From: Streptomyces sp. NBC_01317
GTDB lineage: Bacteria; Actinomycetota; Actinomycetes; Streptomycetales; Streptomycetaceae
Length of the DNA stretch: 64,000 nt
Assembly (NCBI RefSeq): GCF_035961655.1
Contig: NZ_CP108393.1
Location: 6,837,001 to 6,901,000 of the forward strand
Reading direction: 5' to 3'
The notes beneath the pieces are model-generated. The model was not told where the DNA came from. It was given only the letters and a program-made list of their open reading frames with translations, and made no database searches. Both the position numbers and the translations under genes were made by a program. Of the stretch, positions 1 to 10,407 are shown in pieces. Numbering within the stretch: position 1 is the stretch's first letter; every line of letters begins with the position of its first letter.

Positions 1-1529
<1,529 letters not shown>

Positions 1530-1540
1530 GAAGTCCTGGC

Positions 1541-1587
1541 GTACGAAGAGGCTCCCCGTACGTCCTGTACGGGGAGCCTCTTCGTAC
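1541..1587 (+). terminator. Bidirectional hairpin terminator after relA
   Basis: A perfect 21-bp inverted repeat (1541-1561 and 1567-1587) with a 5-nt loop sits 11 bp after the relA stop and 24 bp beyond the end of the convergent DUF349 gene. No U-tract is needed in high-GC actinobacteria. It probably stops transcription from both sides. Confidence 0.85.
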
Positions 1588-1611
1588 GACCCCGGAGGGT
1601 CCGGCGCGGTG

Positions 1612-2841
1612 TCAGCCGCCGAACTCCTGGAGACCCTTGAGCGCCTGGTCCAGCAGTGCCTGCCGGCCCTCCAGCTCCTTGGCGAGCTTGTCCGCCCTGG
1701 CGTTGTTGCCCGCCGCCCGCGCCGTGTCGATCTGCCCGCGCAGCTTGTCGACGGCGGCCTGGAGCTGACCCGTCAGACCCGCGGCACGCGCGCGTGCCTC
1801 CGGGTTCGTACGGCGCCACTCGTTCTCCTCGGACTCCTGGAGAGCCCGCTCCACCGCCTGCATCCGGCCCTCGACCCGCGGCCGGGCGTCGCGCGGCACA
1901 TGCCCCACGGCCTCCCAGCGCTCGTTGAGGGCGCGGAAGGCGGCCCTGGCGGCCTTGAGGTCCTTCACCGGGACCAGCCGTTCGGCCTCGGTGGCGAGAT
2001 CCTCCTTGACCTTCAGGTTCTCGGTCTGCTCCGCGTCCCGCTCGGCGAAGACCTCACCGCGCGCCGCGAAGAAGACGTCCTGCGCGCCGCGGAAACGGTT
2101 CCACAGATCGTCCTCGGCCTCGCGCTGGGCGCGGCCCGCCGCCTTCCAGTCCGTCATCAGCTCGCGGTAACGCGCGGCCGTGTCGCCCCAGTCGGTGGAC
2201 TTGGAGAGCGTCTCCGCCTCGGCGACCAGCTTCTCCTTCGCCTTACGGGCGTCCTCACGCTGCGCGTCGAGGGCGGCGAAGTGCGCCTTGCGGCGCTTGG
2301 AGAAGGCCGAGCGCGCGTGCGAGAAGCGGTGCCACAGCTCGTCGTCGGACTTCCGGTCGAGCCTGGGCAGGCCCTTCCAGATGTCCACGAGCGCCCGCAG
2401 CCGCTCGCCGGCCGACCGCCACTGGTCGCTCTGCGCCAGCTCCTCGGCCTCGGTGACGAGCGCCCCCTTGGCCACCTTGGCCTCGTCGGTCTGCTTCGCC
2501 CGCTGCACCTTGCGCTCCTCGCGGCGCGCGTCGACCGTCGCGACCAGGGCGTCGAGCCGCTTGCGCAGCGCGTCCAGGTCGCCCACGGAATGGTGCTCGT
2601 CCACCTGGCCGCGCAGATGGTCGATGGCCGCCGTCGCGTCCTTCGCGGACAGGTCGGTGGTCTTCACCCGCCGTTCGAGGAGGCCGATCTCGACAACCAG
2701 GCCCTCGTACTTGCGCTCGAAATAGGCCAGAGCCTCATCCGGAGAGCCTGCCTGCCAGGATCCGACGACCTGTTCGCCGTCGGCCGTACGCACGTACACG
2801 GTGCCCGTCTCGTCGACACGGCCCCACGGGTCGCTGCTCAC
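1612..2841 (-). CDS. DUF349 domain-containing coiled-coil protein
   Basis: Protein of 409 residues built from repeated charged helical DUF349-type segments (for example AEELAQSDQWRSAGERLRALVD and the related segments that follow), preceded by a short N-terminal part starting SSDPWGR. The function of the family is unknown. The GTG start at 2841 has a strong GGAGGAGG ribosome-binding site; an in-frame ATG at 2937 would add 32 unconserved-looking residues and lacks one. No signal peptide or membrane segment is seen, so it is probably cytoplasmic. It converges on relA, and the two genes share a hairpin terminator. A TAGATT -10-like box lies on the minus strand at 2936-2941. Confidence 0.85.
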   Translation of the reverse strand: MSSDPWGRVDETGTVYVRTADGEQVVGSWQAGSPDEALAYFERKYEGLVVEIGLLERRVKTTDLSAKDATAAIDHLRGQVDEHHSVGDLDALRKRLDALVATVDARREERKVQRAKQTDEAKVAKGALVTEAEELAQSDQWRSAGERLRALVDIWKGLPRLDRKSDDELWHRFSHARSAFSKRRKAHFAALDAQREDARKAKEKLVAEAETLSKSTDWGDTAARYRELMTDWKAAGRAQREAEDDLWNRFRGAQDVFFAARGEVFAERDAEQTENLKVKEDLATEAERLVPVKDLKAARAAFRALNERWEAVGHVPRDARPRVEGRMQAVERALQESEENEWRRTNPEARARAAGLTGQLQAAVDKLRGQIDTARAAGNNARADKLAKELEGRQALLDQALKGLQEFGG

Positions 2842-2991
2842 AGCGCCTCCTCCACCTGATGCCTGCGGGGGAGTTCGCCCCCGGGCATCGTCCACAGTTT
2901 CCTGGGACGGGCTCGCGCCCGTCCTCCACCCCGCCAATCTAGGCGACCGGCGGGCCGGCTGTCCGCACTCCGCACGGCCGAATTCAGAGGG

Positions 2992-3789
2992 TCACGCCTT
3001 GTCGACCGTGCCCTTCTCGATGGTGACGGCCTTCTTGGGGGCGCCGTCGCCCGTGGCACCGTCCACACCGGCCTTGGCCACGGCATCCACGACCTTCAGG
3101 CTGTCCGCGTCCATCGTGCCGAACGGGGTGTACGTGGGGGGCAGTTTGGTGTCCTTGTACACGAGGAAGAACTGGCTGCCACCGGTGTGCGGCTGGCCGG
3201 TATTGGCCATCGCGACCGTCCCTGCCTTGTACGTCACCGCGCCGTCGGCGGCCGGCTTGCCCAGGGACTTGAGGTTCTCGTCCGGGATCGTGTAGCCGGG
3301 GCCGCCCGTACCGTCGCCCTTGGGGTCGCCGCACTGGAGCACGTAGATACCCTGGGTGGTCAGACGGTGGCACTTCGTGTTGTCGAAGTACTTCTTGTCC
3401 GCCAGGGACTTGAACGAGTTCACGGTGCTCGGCGTCTTCGCGGCGTCCATCGCGATGGCGATGTCCCCCACGTTCGTCTTGAGCGACATCGTGTACTCGG
3501 CCGTCTTGTCGATCGTGATCTTCGGCTCGGGGGAGGCTGCCTCGGTCGGCTCGGGCGACGCCGGGGGAGAGGTCGCCGGGGCCGCGGCGTCGCTCTTGCC
3601 GTCCTTGTCGCTGTCGGTCAGACCGCCCACGGCGTACGCGGCGCCGCCGGCGGCCACCACGACGGCCAGCACGGACGCGATGATGACATTGCGCCGCTTG
3701 GCCTTCTGACGGGCCTCCACCCTGCGCTGCTGCTGCCGCTCGAACTTCTCCCGGGCGAGCTGCCGCCGCCGCTGATCGGTCCCTGCCAC
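2992..3789 (-). CDS. Membrane-anchored cyclophilin-type peptidyl-prolyl isomerase
   Basis: Protein of 265 residues. An N-terminal basic cytoplasmic stretch is followed by one membrane helix (about residues 34-56), a Ser/Pro/Ala/Glu-rich linker and a cyclophilin domain facing outward. The domain shows KCHRLTTQGIYVLQCGDP, GTVAMANTGQPHTGGSQFF and YTPFGTM, the expected order for cyclophilins. It should catalyse prolyl cis-trans isomerisation of exported proteins. The canonical catalytic region reads CHRLTTQG rather than FHRVIPGFM, a common variation in these bacterial forms. The GTG start at 3789 has a GAGGAGAAG ribosome-binding site; the open frame upstream to 4050 has none and crosses a hairpin. 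Confidence 0.88.
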   Translation of the reverse strand: MAGTDQRRRQLAREKFERQQQRRVEARQKAKRRNVIIASVLAVVVAAGGAAYAVGGLTDSDKDGKSDAAAPATSPPASPEPTEAASPEPKITIDKTAEYTMSLKTNVGDIAIAMDAAKTPSTVNSFKSLADKKYFDNTKCHRLTTQGIYVLQCGDPKGDGTGGPGYTIPDENLKSLGKPAADGAVTYKAGTVAMANTGQPHTGGSQFFLVYKDTKLPPTYTPFGTMDADSLKVVDAVAKAGVDGATGDGAPKKAVTIEKGTVDKA

Positions 3790-3822
3790 CGGGTCTTCTC
3801 CTCGTTCGTCGTGATGCTGGGT

Positions 3823-3854
3823 TACGGGGCCAGGCACTGGGGCCTGGCCCCGTA
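3823..3854 (-). other. Hairpin in the leader of the cyclophilin gene
   Basis: A perfect 12-bp inverted repeat (3823-3834 and 3843-3854, 8-nt loop) lies 33-65 nt upstream of the cyclophilin start, inside the 220-bp divergent gap shared with the metallo-hydrolase gene. It could be a 5' leader structure or a roadblock separating divergent promoters. TAGGCT at 3891-3896 is a possible -10 box for the plus strand. Confidence 0.5.
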
Positions 3855-4009
3855 CGGTATATGGGTTAGCTGTGGAATGAGCAGCGCCGGTAGGCTCTGG
3901 TCCACCGCATCGTCGTACCTGAAACCGCCGCAGCGCCCTTTCCCGGGGTCCACATCGGGGATTCGGGGACATCGGTGACATCTCGCCACCTCGACATCTA
4001 AGGACGATC

Positions 4010-4732
4010 GTGCTCATTGCCGGGTTCCCCGCCGGGGCCTGGGGGACCAACTGCTATCTGGTCGCCCCCGCCGCGGGTGAGGAGTGCGTGATCATCGACC
4101 CCGGCCACCAGGCCACCGAGGGCGTCGCGGACACCGTACGCAAGCACGGGCTCAAGCCCGTCGCCGTCATCCTCAGCCACGGTCACCTCGACCACGTCGC
4201 CTCGGTCGTCCCCGTCTGCGGCGCGCACGACGTGCCCGCGTGGATCCACCCCGCCGACCGGTACATGATGAGCGACCCGGAGAAGGGCCTCGGCCGCTCG
4301 ATCGGGACGCCGCTGATGGACGGGATCACGGTGGGCGAGCCGTCCGACCTGCGGGTGCTGACCGACGGCGCCACGCTGCGCCTGGCGGGCCTGGACTTCA
4401 CCGTCGCGCACGCGCCCGGCCATACCAAGGGGTCGGTGACCTTCGGACTGCCCGAGGCCGCCGGTGGGGACGACATCCCCCCGGTGCTGTTCTCGGGTGA
4501 TCTGCTGTTCGCCGGCTCCGTCGGACGCACCGACCTGCCCGGCGGCGACCACGCCGAGATGCTCGAATCGCTGGCCCGCGTGTGCCTGCCGCTCGACGAC
4601 TCGACCGTGGTGCTCTCGGGCCACGGCCCCCAGACGACCATCGGCCGGGAGCGCGCCACCAACCCGTATTTGCGGGACGTGGCCGCCGGCCTCGGACGCG
4701 GCCAGGACGCCGCTCCGCGACGAGGAATGTGA
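4010..4732 (+). CDS. MBL-fold metallo-hydrolase (glyoxalase II-like)
   Basis: Metallo-beta-lactamase-fold hydrolase of 240 residues, probably binding two metal ions. The key motif [10 protein letters not shown] lies near residue 55, a second histidine is in [10 protein letters not shown], the bridging aspartate is in FSGDLLF and a late histidine is in VLSGHGPQT. The arrangement is that of glyoxalase II-like proteins, but the natural substrate cannot be read from sequence. The GTG start at 4010 follows an AAGGACG ribosome-binding site. hisS begins only 13 bp downstream, so the two are probably cotranscribed. I recall that many Streptomyces genomes carry such a gene directly before hisS. Confidence 0.9.
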   Translation: MLIAGFPAGAWGTNCYLVAPAAGEECVIIDPGHQATEGVADTVRKHGLKPVAVILSHGHLDHVASVVPVCGAHDVPAWIHPADRYMMSDPEKGLGRSIGTPLMDGITVGEPSDLRVLTDGATLRLAGLDFTVAHAPGHTKGSVTFGLPEAAGGDDIPPVLFSGDLLFAGSVGRTDLPGGDHAEMLESLARVCLPLDDSTVVLSGHGPQTTIGRERATNPYLRDVAAGLGRGQDAAPRRGM

Positions 4733-4745
4733 AACAGCGAACCCC

Positions 4746-6008
4746 ATGAGCACCTTCCAGGCCCCCAAGGGGACCTACGACCTTCTCCCCCCGGCCTCCG
4801 CGGTCCACCTCGCCGTCCGGGACGCGATCTCCGCGCCGTTGCGCACCTCGGGCTACGGCTATGTCGAGACGCCGGGCTTCGAGGACGTCGAGCTCTTCGC
4901 GCGCGGTGTCGGTGAGTCCACCGACATCGTCACGAAGGAGATGTACACCCTCACCACCAAAGGTGGTTCCGAGCTGGCGCTGCGCCCCGAAGGCACCGCC
5001 TCGGTGCTGCGCGCCGCGCTGGAGGCCAACCTCCACAAGGCCGGGAACCTGCCCGTCAAGCTCTGGTACTCCGGCTCGTACTACCGCTACGAGCGTCCCC
5101 AGAAGGGCCGTTACCGCCACTTCTCCCAGGTCGGGGCCGAGGCCATCGGCTCCGAGGACCCCGCGCTGGACGCGGAGCTGATCATCCTGGCCGACCAGGC
5201 GTACCGCTCGCTGGGCCTGCGGGACTTCCGTATCCTCCTCAACTCCCTGGGCGACAAGGAGTGCAGGCCGGTCTACCGCGAAGCCCTCCAGGGCTTCCTG
5301 CGTGGGCTCGACCTGGACGAGGAGACGCGCCGCCGCATCGACATCAACCCGCTGCGCGTCCTCGACGACAAGCGCGCCGAGGTACGGAAACAGCTCGTCG
5401 GCGCGCCGCTGCTGCGGGACTACCTGTGCGACGCCTGCCGGGCGTACCACGACGAGGTCCGTGCGCTGCTGGCCTCGGCGGGCGTCGGGTACGAGGACGA
5501 CGACCGGCTCGTCCGGGGGCTCGACTACTACACCCGTACGACCTTCGAGTTCGTCCACGACGGGCTCGGCGCGCAGTCCGCGGTGGGCGGCGGCGGCCGG
5601 TACGACGGGCTGTCCGAGATGATCGGCGGGCCCGCGCTGCCCTCCGTGGGCTGGGCGCTCGGGGTGGACCGCACGGTGCTGGCGCTGGAGGCGGAGGGCA
5701 TCACGCTCGCCCTGCCCGCCCCGGTGACCGTGTACGCGGTCGCCCTCGGCGACGAGGCGCGGCGCCTGCTCTTCGCCGTGGTCACCGACCTGCGCAAGGC
5801 CGGGATCGCCGCGGACTTCTCGTACGGCGAGCGGGGCCTCAAGGGCCACATGAAGAACGCCAACCGGTCCGGCGCGCGGTTCACGATCGTCGCCGGGGAG
5901 CGCGATCTCGCCGAGGGTGTCGCCCAGCTCAAGGACATGGAGTCCGGCGAGCAGGTTCCGGTCGCCGTCGACGCCCTGGTGGCGGAGATCGGGAGCAGGC
6001 TCGGCTGA
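4746..6008 (+). CDS. hisS: Histidyl-tRNA synthetase
   Basis: Class II aminoacyl-tRNA synthetase of 420 residues that charges tRNA-His in the cytoplasm. Motif 2 is seen as [21 protein letters not shown], the histidine-specific signature as [15 protein letters not shown], then GGGGRYDGL and the motif 3 arginine in WALGVDRTV. The C-terminal anticodon-binding domain ends [13 protein letters not shown]. The ATG at 4746 matches the usual [15 protein letters not shown] start; the open frame extends upstream only through overlap with the metallo-hydrolase gene. It lies 13 bp after that gene, and a short perfect hairpin follows its stop. Confidence 0.98.
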   Translation: MSTFQAPKGTYDLLPPASAVHLAVRDAISAPLRTSGYGYVETPGFEDVELFARGVGESTDIVTKEMYTLTTKGGSELALRPEGTASVLRAALEANLHKAGNLPVKLWYSGSYYRYERPQKGRYRHFSQVGAEAIGSEDPALDAELIILADQAYRSLGLRDFRILLNSLGDKECRPVYREALQGFLRGLDLDEETRRRIDINPLRVLDDKRAEVRKQLVGAPLLRDYLCDACRAYHDEVRALLASAGVGYEDDDRLVRGLDYYTRTTFEFVHDGLGAQSAVGGGGRYDGLSEMIGGPALPSVGWALGVDRTVLALEAEGITLALPAPVTVYAVALGDEARRLLFAVVTDLRKAGIAADFSYGERGLKGHMKNANRSGARFTIVAGERDLAEGVAQLKDMESGEQVPVAVDALVAEIGSRLG

Positions 6009-6028
6009 GCCTCCGTACCCGGGTCCTT

Positions 6029-6050
6029 ATCTCCACCGAACGGTGGAGAT
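6029..6050 (+). terminator. Hairpin after hisS
   Basis: A perfect 9-bp stem with a GAAC loop (6029-6037 and 6042-6050) lies 20 bp after the hisS stop and 70 bp before the next start. It is a plausible terminator. Confidence 0.6.
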
Positions 6051-6119
6051 GGGGACGCGTACGGCACAATGGGCCTGCCCACCCCACAGGCCCAGGCCAC
6101 ACAGCGACGGATCACAGAT

Positions 6120-6758
6120 ATGACCAGTGCAACGCTCGACGACGTCTCCTCGGACCACGAGGAAGGCGGCGGCGCCCCCGGCGCGGTCGGTGCCGGCCGG
6201 GCGTTCGCGCTGATGCTGGTGATCACCGGTGCGATGGGGCTGCTGGCGGCGTGGGTGATCACGCTGGACAAGTTCAAGCTGCTGGAGGACCCGAACTTCA
6301 CCCCGGGATGCAGTCTGAATCCGGTGGTGTCCTGCGGGAACATCATGAAGAGCGCGCAGGCGTCGGCGTTCGGGTTCCCGAATCCGATGCTGGGGCTGGC
6401 GACCTACCCGGTGGTGATGGGGATCGGTCTGGCGCTGCTGGCCGGGGCGCGCTACCGGCGGTGGTTCTGGCTGGGGCTGAACGCGGGCACGTTGTTCGGT
6501 GTCGGATTCTGCACCTGGCTTCAGTACCAGTCCCTCTACAACATCAACTCCCTGTGCCTGTGGTGCTGCCTCGCGTGGGTCGGCACGATCGTCATGTTCT
6601 GGTACGTGACCTCCCACAACCTCCGCCACGGGATCATCCCCGCGCCCGCCGGGCTGCGGAGCCTGCTGAGCGAGTTCACCTGGGTCCTGCCCGCCCTGCA
6701 CATCGGACTCATCGGGGTGCTCATCCTGATCCGCTGGTGGGACTTCTGGACCGGCTGA
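6120..6758 (+). CDS. Vitamin K epoxide reductase (VKOR) family membrane protein
   Basis: Integral membrane protein of 212 residues. After a short acidic N-terminus it has about five hydrophobic helices. The VKOR hallmarks are the redox pair in LCLWCCLAW and a second cysteine pair in PGCSLNPVVSCGN, which passes electrons to a thioredoxin-like partner. Bacterial VKOR homologues reoxidise extracytoplasmic disulfide oxidoreductases using quinone; that role is inferred from the family. No DsbA-like or thioredoxin domain is fused to it. The start chosen is ATG at 6120 (MTSATLDDV); an in-frame ATG at 6069 lacks a ribosome-binding site. It stands alone between hisS and rarA. Confidence 0.92.
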   Translation: MTSATLDDVSSDHEEGGGAPGAVGAGRAFALMLVITGAMGLLAAWVITLDKFKLLEDPNFTPGCSLNPVVSCGNIMKSAQASAFGFPNPMLGLATYPVVMGIGLALLAGARYRRWFWLGLNAGTLFGVGFCTWLQYQSLYNINSLCLWCCLAWVGTIVMFWYVTSHNLRHGIIPAPAGLRSLLSEFTWVLPALHIGLIGVLILIRWWDFWTG

Positions 6759-6836
6759 CCTCCGGCTGGCCTCTGGCCGACCCGCCCGTCGCAGGTCCGG
6801 CGGCTTCGCACCGGCCGGACTGTCAGTGGGCTGGCA

Positions 6837-6842
6837 TAGGCT
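6837..6842 (+). promoter_or_regulatory. -10 box of a probable leaderless rarA transcript
   Basis: TAGGCT ends 6 nt before the rarA GTG, and no ribosome-binding site precedes that start. This spacing places the transcription start at or next to the start codon. No clear -35 box is seen. Confidence 0.5.
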
Positions 6843-6848
6843 TCACAT

Positions 6849-8204
6849 GTGGAGCCAGACCTCTTTACCGCAGCCGCCGAAGAGCGCCAGGAGAAGGACC
6901 CGTCCAGCAGTCCCCTGGCCGTCCGGATGCGCCCGCGTGTCGTGGACGAGGTGGTGGGCCAGCGGCATCTGCTCAAGCCCGGGTCCCCGCTGCGCCGGCT
7001 GGTCGGTGAGGGCAGCGGCGGCCCCGCGGGCCCCTCGTCCGTGATCCTCTGGGGACCTCCGGGCACGGGCAAGACGACCCTGGCGTACGTGGTCTCCAAG
7101 GCGACCAACAAACGCTTCGTGGAGCTCTCCGCGATCACGGCGGGAGTGAAAGAGGTACGGGCGGTCATCGACGGCGCCCGCCGCGCCTCCGGAGGGTTCG
7201 GCAAGGACACCGTCCTCTTCCTCGACGAGATCCACCGGTTCAGCAAGGCCCAGCAGGACTCCCTCCTGCCCGCGGTGGAGAACCGCTGGGTGACGCTCAT
7301 CGCCGCGACCACCGAGAATCCGTACTTCTCGATCATCTCCCCGCTGCTCTCCCGCTCCCTCCTGCTGACGCTGGAGCCGCTCACCGACGACGACCTGACC
7401 AGCCTGCTGCGCCGGGCCCTGACCGAGGAGCGGGGCCTCGGGGGCGCGGTCACCCTGCCCGACGACGCCGAGGCCCACCTGCTGCGGATCGCGGGCGGGG
7501 ACGCGCGGCGCGCGCTGACGGCGCTGGAGGCGGCAGCCGGGGCGGCGCTCGCCAAGGGCGAGAAGGAGATCTCGCTCCAGACGGTCGAGGAGACGGTCGA
7601 CCGGGCGGCGGTGATGTACGACCGGGACGGCGACCAGCACTACGACGTGGCGAGCGCGCTGATCAAGTCGATCCGGGGGTCGGACGTGGACGCGGCGCTG
7701 CACTATCTGGCCCGGATGATCGACGCGGGGGAGGACCCCCGGTTCATCGCCCGCCGCCTCATGATCTCGGCGAGCGAGGACATCGGCCTCGCGGACCCCG
7801 CCGCCCTGCCGCTGGCGGTCGCCGCCGCCCAGGCCGTCGCCATGATCGGCTTCCCGGAGGCCGCGCTCACCCTCAGCCACGCCACGATCGCCCTGGCCCT
7901 GGCCCCGAAGTCGAACGCGGCGACGCTGGCGATCGGGGGCGCCCTCGAAGACGTACGGAAGGGACTGACCGGCCAGATCCCGCCCCACCTGCGGGACGGC
8001 CACTACAAGGGCGCGGCCAAGCTCGGTCATGCCCAGGGGTACGTCTATCCGCACGACGTACCGGGCGGGATCGCCGCCCAGCAGTACGCGCCGGAGTCCG
8101 TCGCGGGCCGGCGGTACTACGAACCGACGCGGTACGGCGCGGAGGCGCGCTACGCGGACGTGGTCGACAAGGTCCGCGAGCGGCTGCGGGGGGACGGCTC
8201 CTGA
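6849..8204 (+). CDS. rarA: Replication-associated recombination protein A (RarA/MgsA AAA+ ATPase)
   Basis: AAA+ ATPase of 451 residues related to clamp-loader and RuvB ATPases, acting at stalled replication forks. Walker A is [13 protein letters not shown], Walker B is [16 protein letters not shown], and sensor 1 lies in [12 protein letters not shown]. The C-terminal half holds the oligomerisation domain, with SEDIGLADP and the conserved [19 protein letters not shown] segment. Length matches the family. The start is GTG at 6849 with a -10-like box 6 nt upstream, suggesting a leaderless message. The gene converges on the DUF2470 gene, only 18 bp away. Confidence 0.95.
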   Translation: MEPDLFTAAAEERQEKDPSSSPLAVRMRPRVVDEVVGQRHLLKPGSPLRRLVGEGSGGPAGPSSVILWGPPGTGKTTLAYVVSKATNKRFVELSAITAGVKEVRAVIDGARRASGGFGKDTVLFLDEIHRFSKAQQDSLLPAVENRWVTLIAATTENPYFSIISPLLSRSLLLTLEPLTDDDLTSLLRRALTEERGLGGAVTLPDDAEAHLLRIAGGDARRALTALEAAAGAALAKGEKEISLQTVEETVDRAAVMYDRDGDQHYDVASALIKSIRGSDVDAALHYLARMIDAGEDPRFIARRLMISASEDIGLADPAALPLAVAAAQAVAMIGFPEAALTLSHATIALALAPKSNAATLAIGGALEDVRKGLTGQIPPHLRDGHYKGAAKLGHAQGYVYPHDVPGGIAAQQYAPESVAGRRYYEPTRYGAEARYADVVDKVRERLRGDGS

Positions 8205-8222
8205 GCCGCCCCGGCCCCCTTT

Positions 8223-9059
8223 TCAGTCGCCGGACGGCGCGGAGGACACCGCGTCGAAGAGCGTGTGCATGGCCCGCCGCAGCCCGCCGACGTCCTTCAC
8301 CGGCTCGGGGAAGTCGAAGCGGGCGTCGAAGCACCGGACCCCGGTGAAGCGCACCCGCAGCCCGAAGCGGTCGAGCGCGACCGGTACGGCGGCCGTCCCC
8401 GCGCCCGAAGGACCCTCGGCCCGCACGCCGAGCAGCCCGCGCAGCCCCTGGACCTCCGCGCCGTGCGCCGCGTGCAGGTGCTGGAGTAGCTCCGCCTCGT
8501 GCTCCACCAGCGGATCGGCGACGGCCGCCACGAAATCCTCGGCCTCGACGGTCTCCGCACCCCAGAGGTCGTCCACGCACGCCTCCCCGACCTCCAGCCG
8601 CAGGATCACCCGCCCCGGCTCCGCCTCCCGGTCCGGTACGCGCGTCAGCCAGCCGGAGAGCCAGGCCCGGCCACGGATCCGGTGGGGCACGGACACCGGC
8701 GCCACGTCGGTGATCTCCAGCACCGCGGTCAGCTCGTCGTCCTGCGCGTGGGTGGCCGCCCGCGCCGCGGGGGACTCCGCGGAGAAGACCATGAGCACCT
8801 CGCCGTCGCTCCCGACGGTGCGCGCGTCGGGCATCAGCTGGTACGGCCCGGCCCCGTCCAGACCGGGAATGACCAGTACCGCCGAGCATGTACTCTGTAC
8901 GAGAGTTCGTGTGCGTTCGGCTGCTGACGGCATCCGATCGATTTCAAGCCCGCTGGGACGCGGCTGACCATGAGCTGATCGGACCTCCGTCGAATCGACC
9001 CCCTCCTGCGGGCTGTCGAGGCTGTCTGTGATGCGCGTGGTGTTCCCAGGGCGAGACAT
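8223..9059 (-). CDS. DUF2470 domain-containing protein under an iron box
   Basis: Protein of 278 residues when started at the ATG at 9059, which has a strong AAAGGAG ribosome-binding site. The conserved part begins near residue 43 at MPSAAERTRTLVQST; an internal ATG at 8933 there would give 236 residues, closer to the homologues I recall, but has no clear ribosome-binding site. The middle resembles flavin-reductase-like or pyridoxamine-oxidase-like split barrels (VFSAESPAARAATHAQ, IRGRAWLSGW). The C-terminal DUF2470 part has HLHAAHGAEVQGLRGLLG and DRFGLRVRFTG. DUF2470 is also found at the C-terminus of HugZ-type haem proteins, so a haem- or iron-linked role is plausible but unproven. The iron box lies 16 bp upstream of the start. 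Confidence 0.85.
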   Translation of the reverse strand: MSRPGNTTRITDSLDSPQEGVDSTEVRSAHGQPRPSGLEIDRMPSAAERTRTLVQSTCSAVLVIPGLDGAGPYQLMPDARTVGSDGEVLMVFSAESPAARAATHAQDDELTAVLEITDVAPVSVPHRIRGRAWLSGWLTRVPDREAEPGRVILRLEVGEACVDDLWGAETVEAEDFVAAVADPLVEHEAELLQHLHAAHGAEVQGLRGLLGVRAEGPSGAGTAAVPVALDRFGLRVRFTGVRCFDARFDFPEPVKDVGGLRRAMHTLFDAVSSAPSGD

Positions 9060-9074
9060 GCGATCTCCTTTGAG

Positions 9075-9093
9075 TAAGGTGAGCCTAACCTAA
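9075..9093 (-). promoter_or_regulatory. Iron box (DmdR1/DtxR/IdeR operator)
   Basis: On the minus strand it reads TTAGGTTAGGCTCACCTTA, matching 17 of 19 positions of the DtxR/IdeR/DmdR1 consensus as I know it. It overlaps the -10-like box TAGGCT (9082-9087) suited to the DUF2470 gene, so ferrous-iron-loaded DmdR1 should repress that gene. The box also lies only 22 bp upstream of the divergent rpsD start. Confidence 0.8.
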
Positions 9094-9115
9094 CCTACAT
9101 GGAGGTCTGGAGAAC

Positions 9116-9730
9116 GTGCCTAACCAGTCGCGTCCCAAGGTCAAGAAGTCACGCGCGCTCGGTATCGCGCTGACGCCGAAGGCAGTCAAGTACTTCGAGG
9201 CCCGCCCCTACCCGCCGGGCGAGCACGGCCGCGGACGCAAGCAGAACTCGGACTACAAGGTTCGTCTGCTGGAGAAGCAGCGCCTGCGCGCCCAGTACGA
9301 CATCAGCGAGCGCCAGATGGCCCGCGCCTACGACCGCGCCAAGAAGGCCGAAGGCAAGACGGGCGAAGCGCTCGTGGTCGAGCTGGAGCGCCGCCTCGAC
9401 GCCCTGGTCCTGCGTTCGGGCATCGCCCGCACCATCTACCAGGCCCGTCAGATGGTCGTCCACGGCCACATCGAGGTCAACGGCGGCAAGGTCGACAAGC
9501 CGTCCTTCCGCGTCCGTCCCGACGACGTCGTGATGGTCCGCGAGCGCAGCCGCGAGAAGGTCCCCTTCCAGGTCGCGCGCGAAGGTGGCTACGACACCGA
9601 CGGCGAGACCCCGCGCTACCTCCAGGTCAACCTGAAGGCCCTGGCGTTCCGCCTGGACCGTGACCCGCAGCGCAAGGAGATCCCGGTCATCTGCGACGAG
9701 CAGCTGGTCGTCGAGTACTACGCCCGCTGA
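9116..9730 (+). CDS. rpsD: 30S ribosomal protein S4 (zinc-free type)
   Basis: Ribosomal protein S4 of 204 residues, a primary 16S rRNA-binding assembly protein. Recognised by [30 protein letters not shown] and the S4 RNA-binding domain [19 protein letters not shown] followed by [16 protein letters not shown]. The N-terminus lacks the four cysteines of zinc-binding S4, so this is the zinc-independent form. Its GTG start has GGAGGT 9 nt upstream. The gene stands alone, away from the other ribosomal protein operons, as I recall for other Streptomyces. An iron box lies just upstream and a hairpin follows. Confidence 0.97.
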   Translation: MPNQSRPKVKKSRALGIALTPKAVKYFEARPYPPGEHGRGRKQNSDYKVRLLEKQRLRAQYDISERQMARAYDRAKKAEGKTGEALVVELERRLDALVLRSGIARTIYQARQMVVHGHIEVNGGKVDKPSFRVRPDDVVMVRERSREKVPFQVAREGGYDTDGETPRYLQVNLKALAFRLDRDPQRKEIPVICDEQLVVEYYAR

Positions 9731-9756
9731 TCAGGCGTACCTCCACAGCGTTCCGG

Positions 9757-9796
9757 CCCGTCTCTTCCCCGCCGTCACCGGTGCGGAAGAGGCGGG
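9757..9796 (+). terminator. Terminator after rpsD
   Basis: A 12-bp stem with one wobble pair (9757-9768 and 9785-9796) is followed by TTTC. It begins 27 bp after the rpsD stop. Confidence 0.7.
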
Positions 9797-9908
9797 TTTC
9801 CGCGTTTGCGCCGGGCCGTAATGCGGTACGGGCCCCGACCCTCGGCGCGATAGGGTCGTACCTCGTCGGCGGAGCGGCGAAGGCGCCTTCGCCCGAGCAG
9901 GCAACCAA

Positions 9909-9934
9909 GCAATTCGACCGAGCAGTTCGACCGA
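9909..9934 (+). repeat. Short tandem repeat before the DUF948 gene
   Basis: Two 13-bp units (GCAATTCGACCGA then GCAGTTCGACCGA) lie in direct tandem 23 bp before the next gene. A TAGGGT -10-like box is at 9851-9856. The role is unknown. Confidence 0.5.
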
Positions 9935-9956
9935 GCAAGCAGGGGAGCGGTGCAGC

Positions 9957-10400
9957 GTGACCGGTGGAGAAGTTGCCGGGATCCTCGTGGCCGTGTTCTG
10001 GGCGATTCTGGTCTCCTTCCTCGCCGTGGTGCTGGTGAGGCTGGCCCAGACGCTCAAGGCGGCCACCAGACTCGTCGCGGACGTGACCGAGCAGGCCGTA
10101 CCGCTGCTCGCCGATGCGTCGGCGACCGTACGCTCCGCGCAGACCCAGCTCGACCGCGTCGACGCCATCGCGACCGACGTCCAGGAAGTCACCTCCAACG
10201 CCTCCGCGCTGTCCTCGACGGTCGCCTCGACCTTCGGCGGCCCCCTCGTCAAGGTCGCGGCCTTCGGCTACGGCGTACGGCAGGCGTTGAGCCGCAAGGG
10301 CGCCCCGGCCGCCGGGAGCGCCGCCCCCGAGCGCGGAGCGCGCCGCACGGTCGTGGGCCGTACGGTGCCGGCCGCCAGGCGCAGGAACAAGAAGGGCTGA
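9957..10400 (+). CDS. DUF948 domain-containing membrane protein
   Basis: Small protein of 147 residues with one N-terminal membrane helix (VAGILVAVFWAILVSFLAVVLVRL), a helical region rich in small residues (residues about 35-100) and a basic C-terminal tail ending RRRNKKG. The pattern fits the DUF948 family, resembling a membrane-tethered methyl-accepting-like coiled coil without signalling motifs. The function is unknown. The GTG start follows a GGGGAG ribosome-binding site. It is followed after 7 bp by the DUF6167 gene, which overlaps alaS, so the three form one operon. Confidence 0.85.
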   Translation: MTGGEVAGILVAVFWAILVSFLAVVLVRLAQTLKAATRLVADVTEQAVPLLADASATVRSAQTQLDRVDAIATDVQEVTSNASALSSTVASTFGGPLVKVAAFGYGVRQALSRKGAPAAGSAAPERGARRTVVGRTVPAARRRNKKG

Positions 10401-10407
10401 GGCAGCG

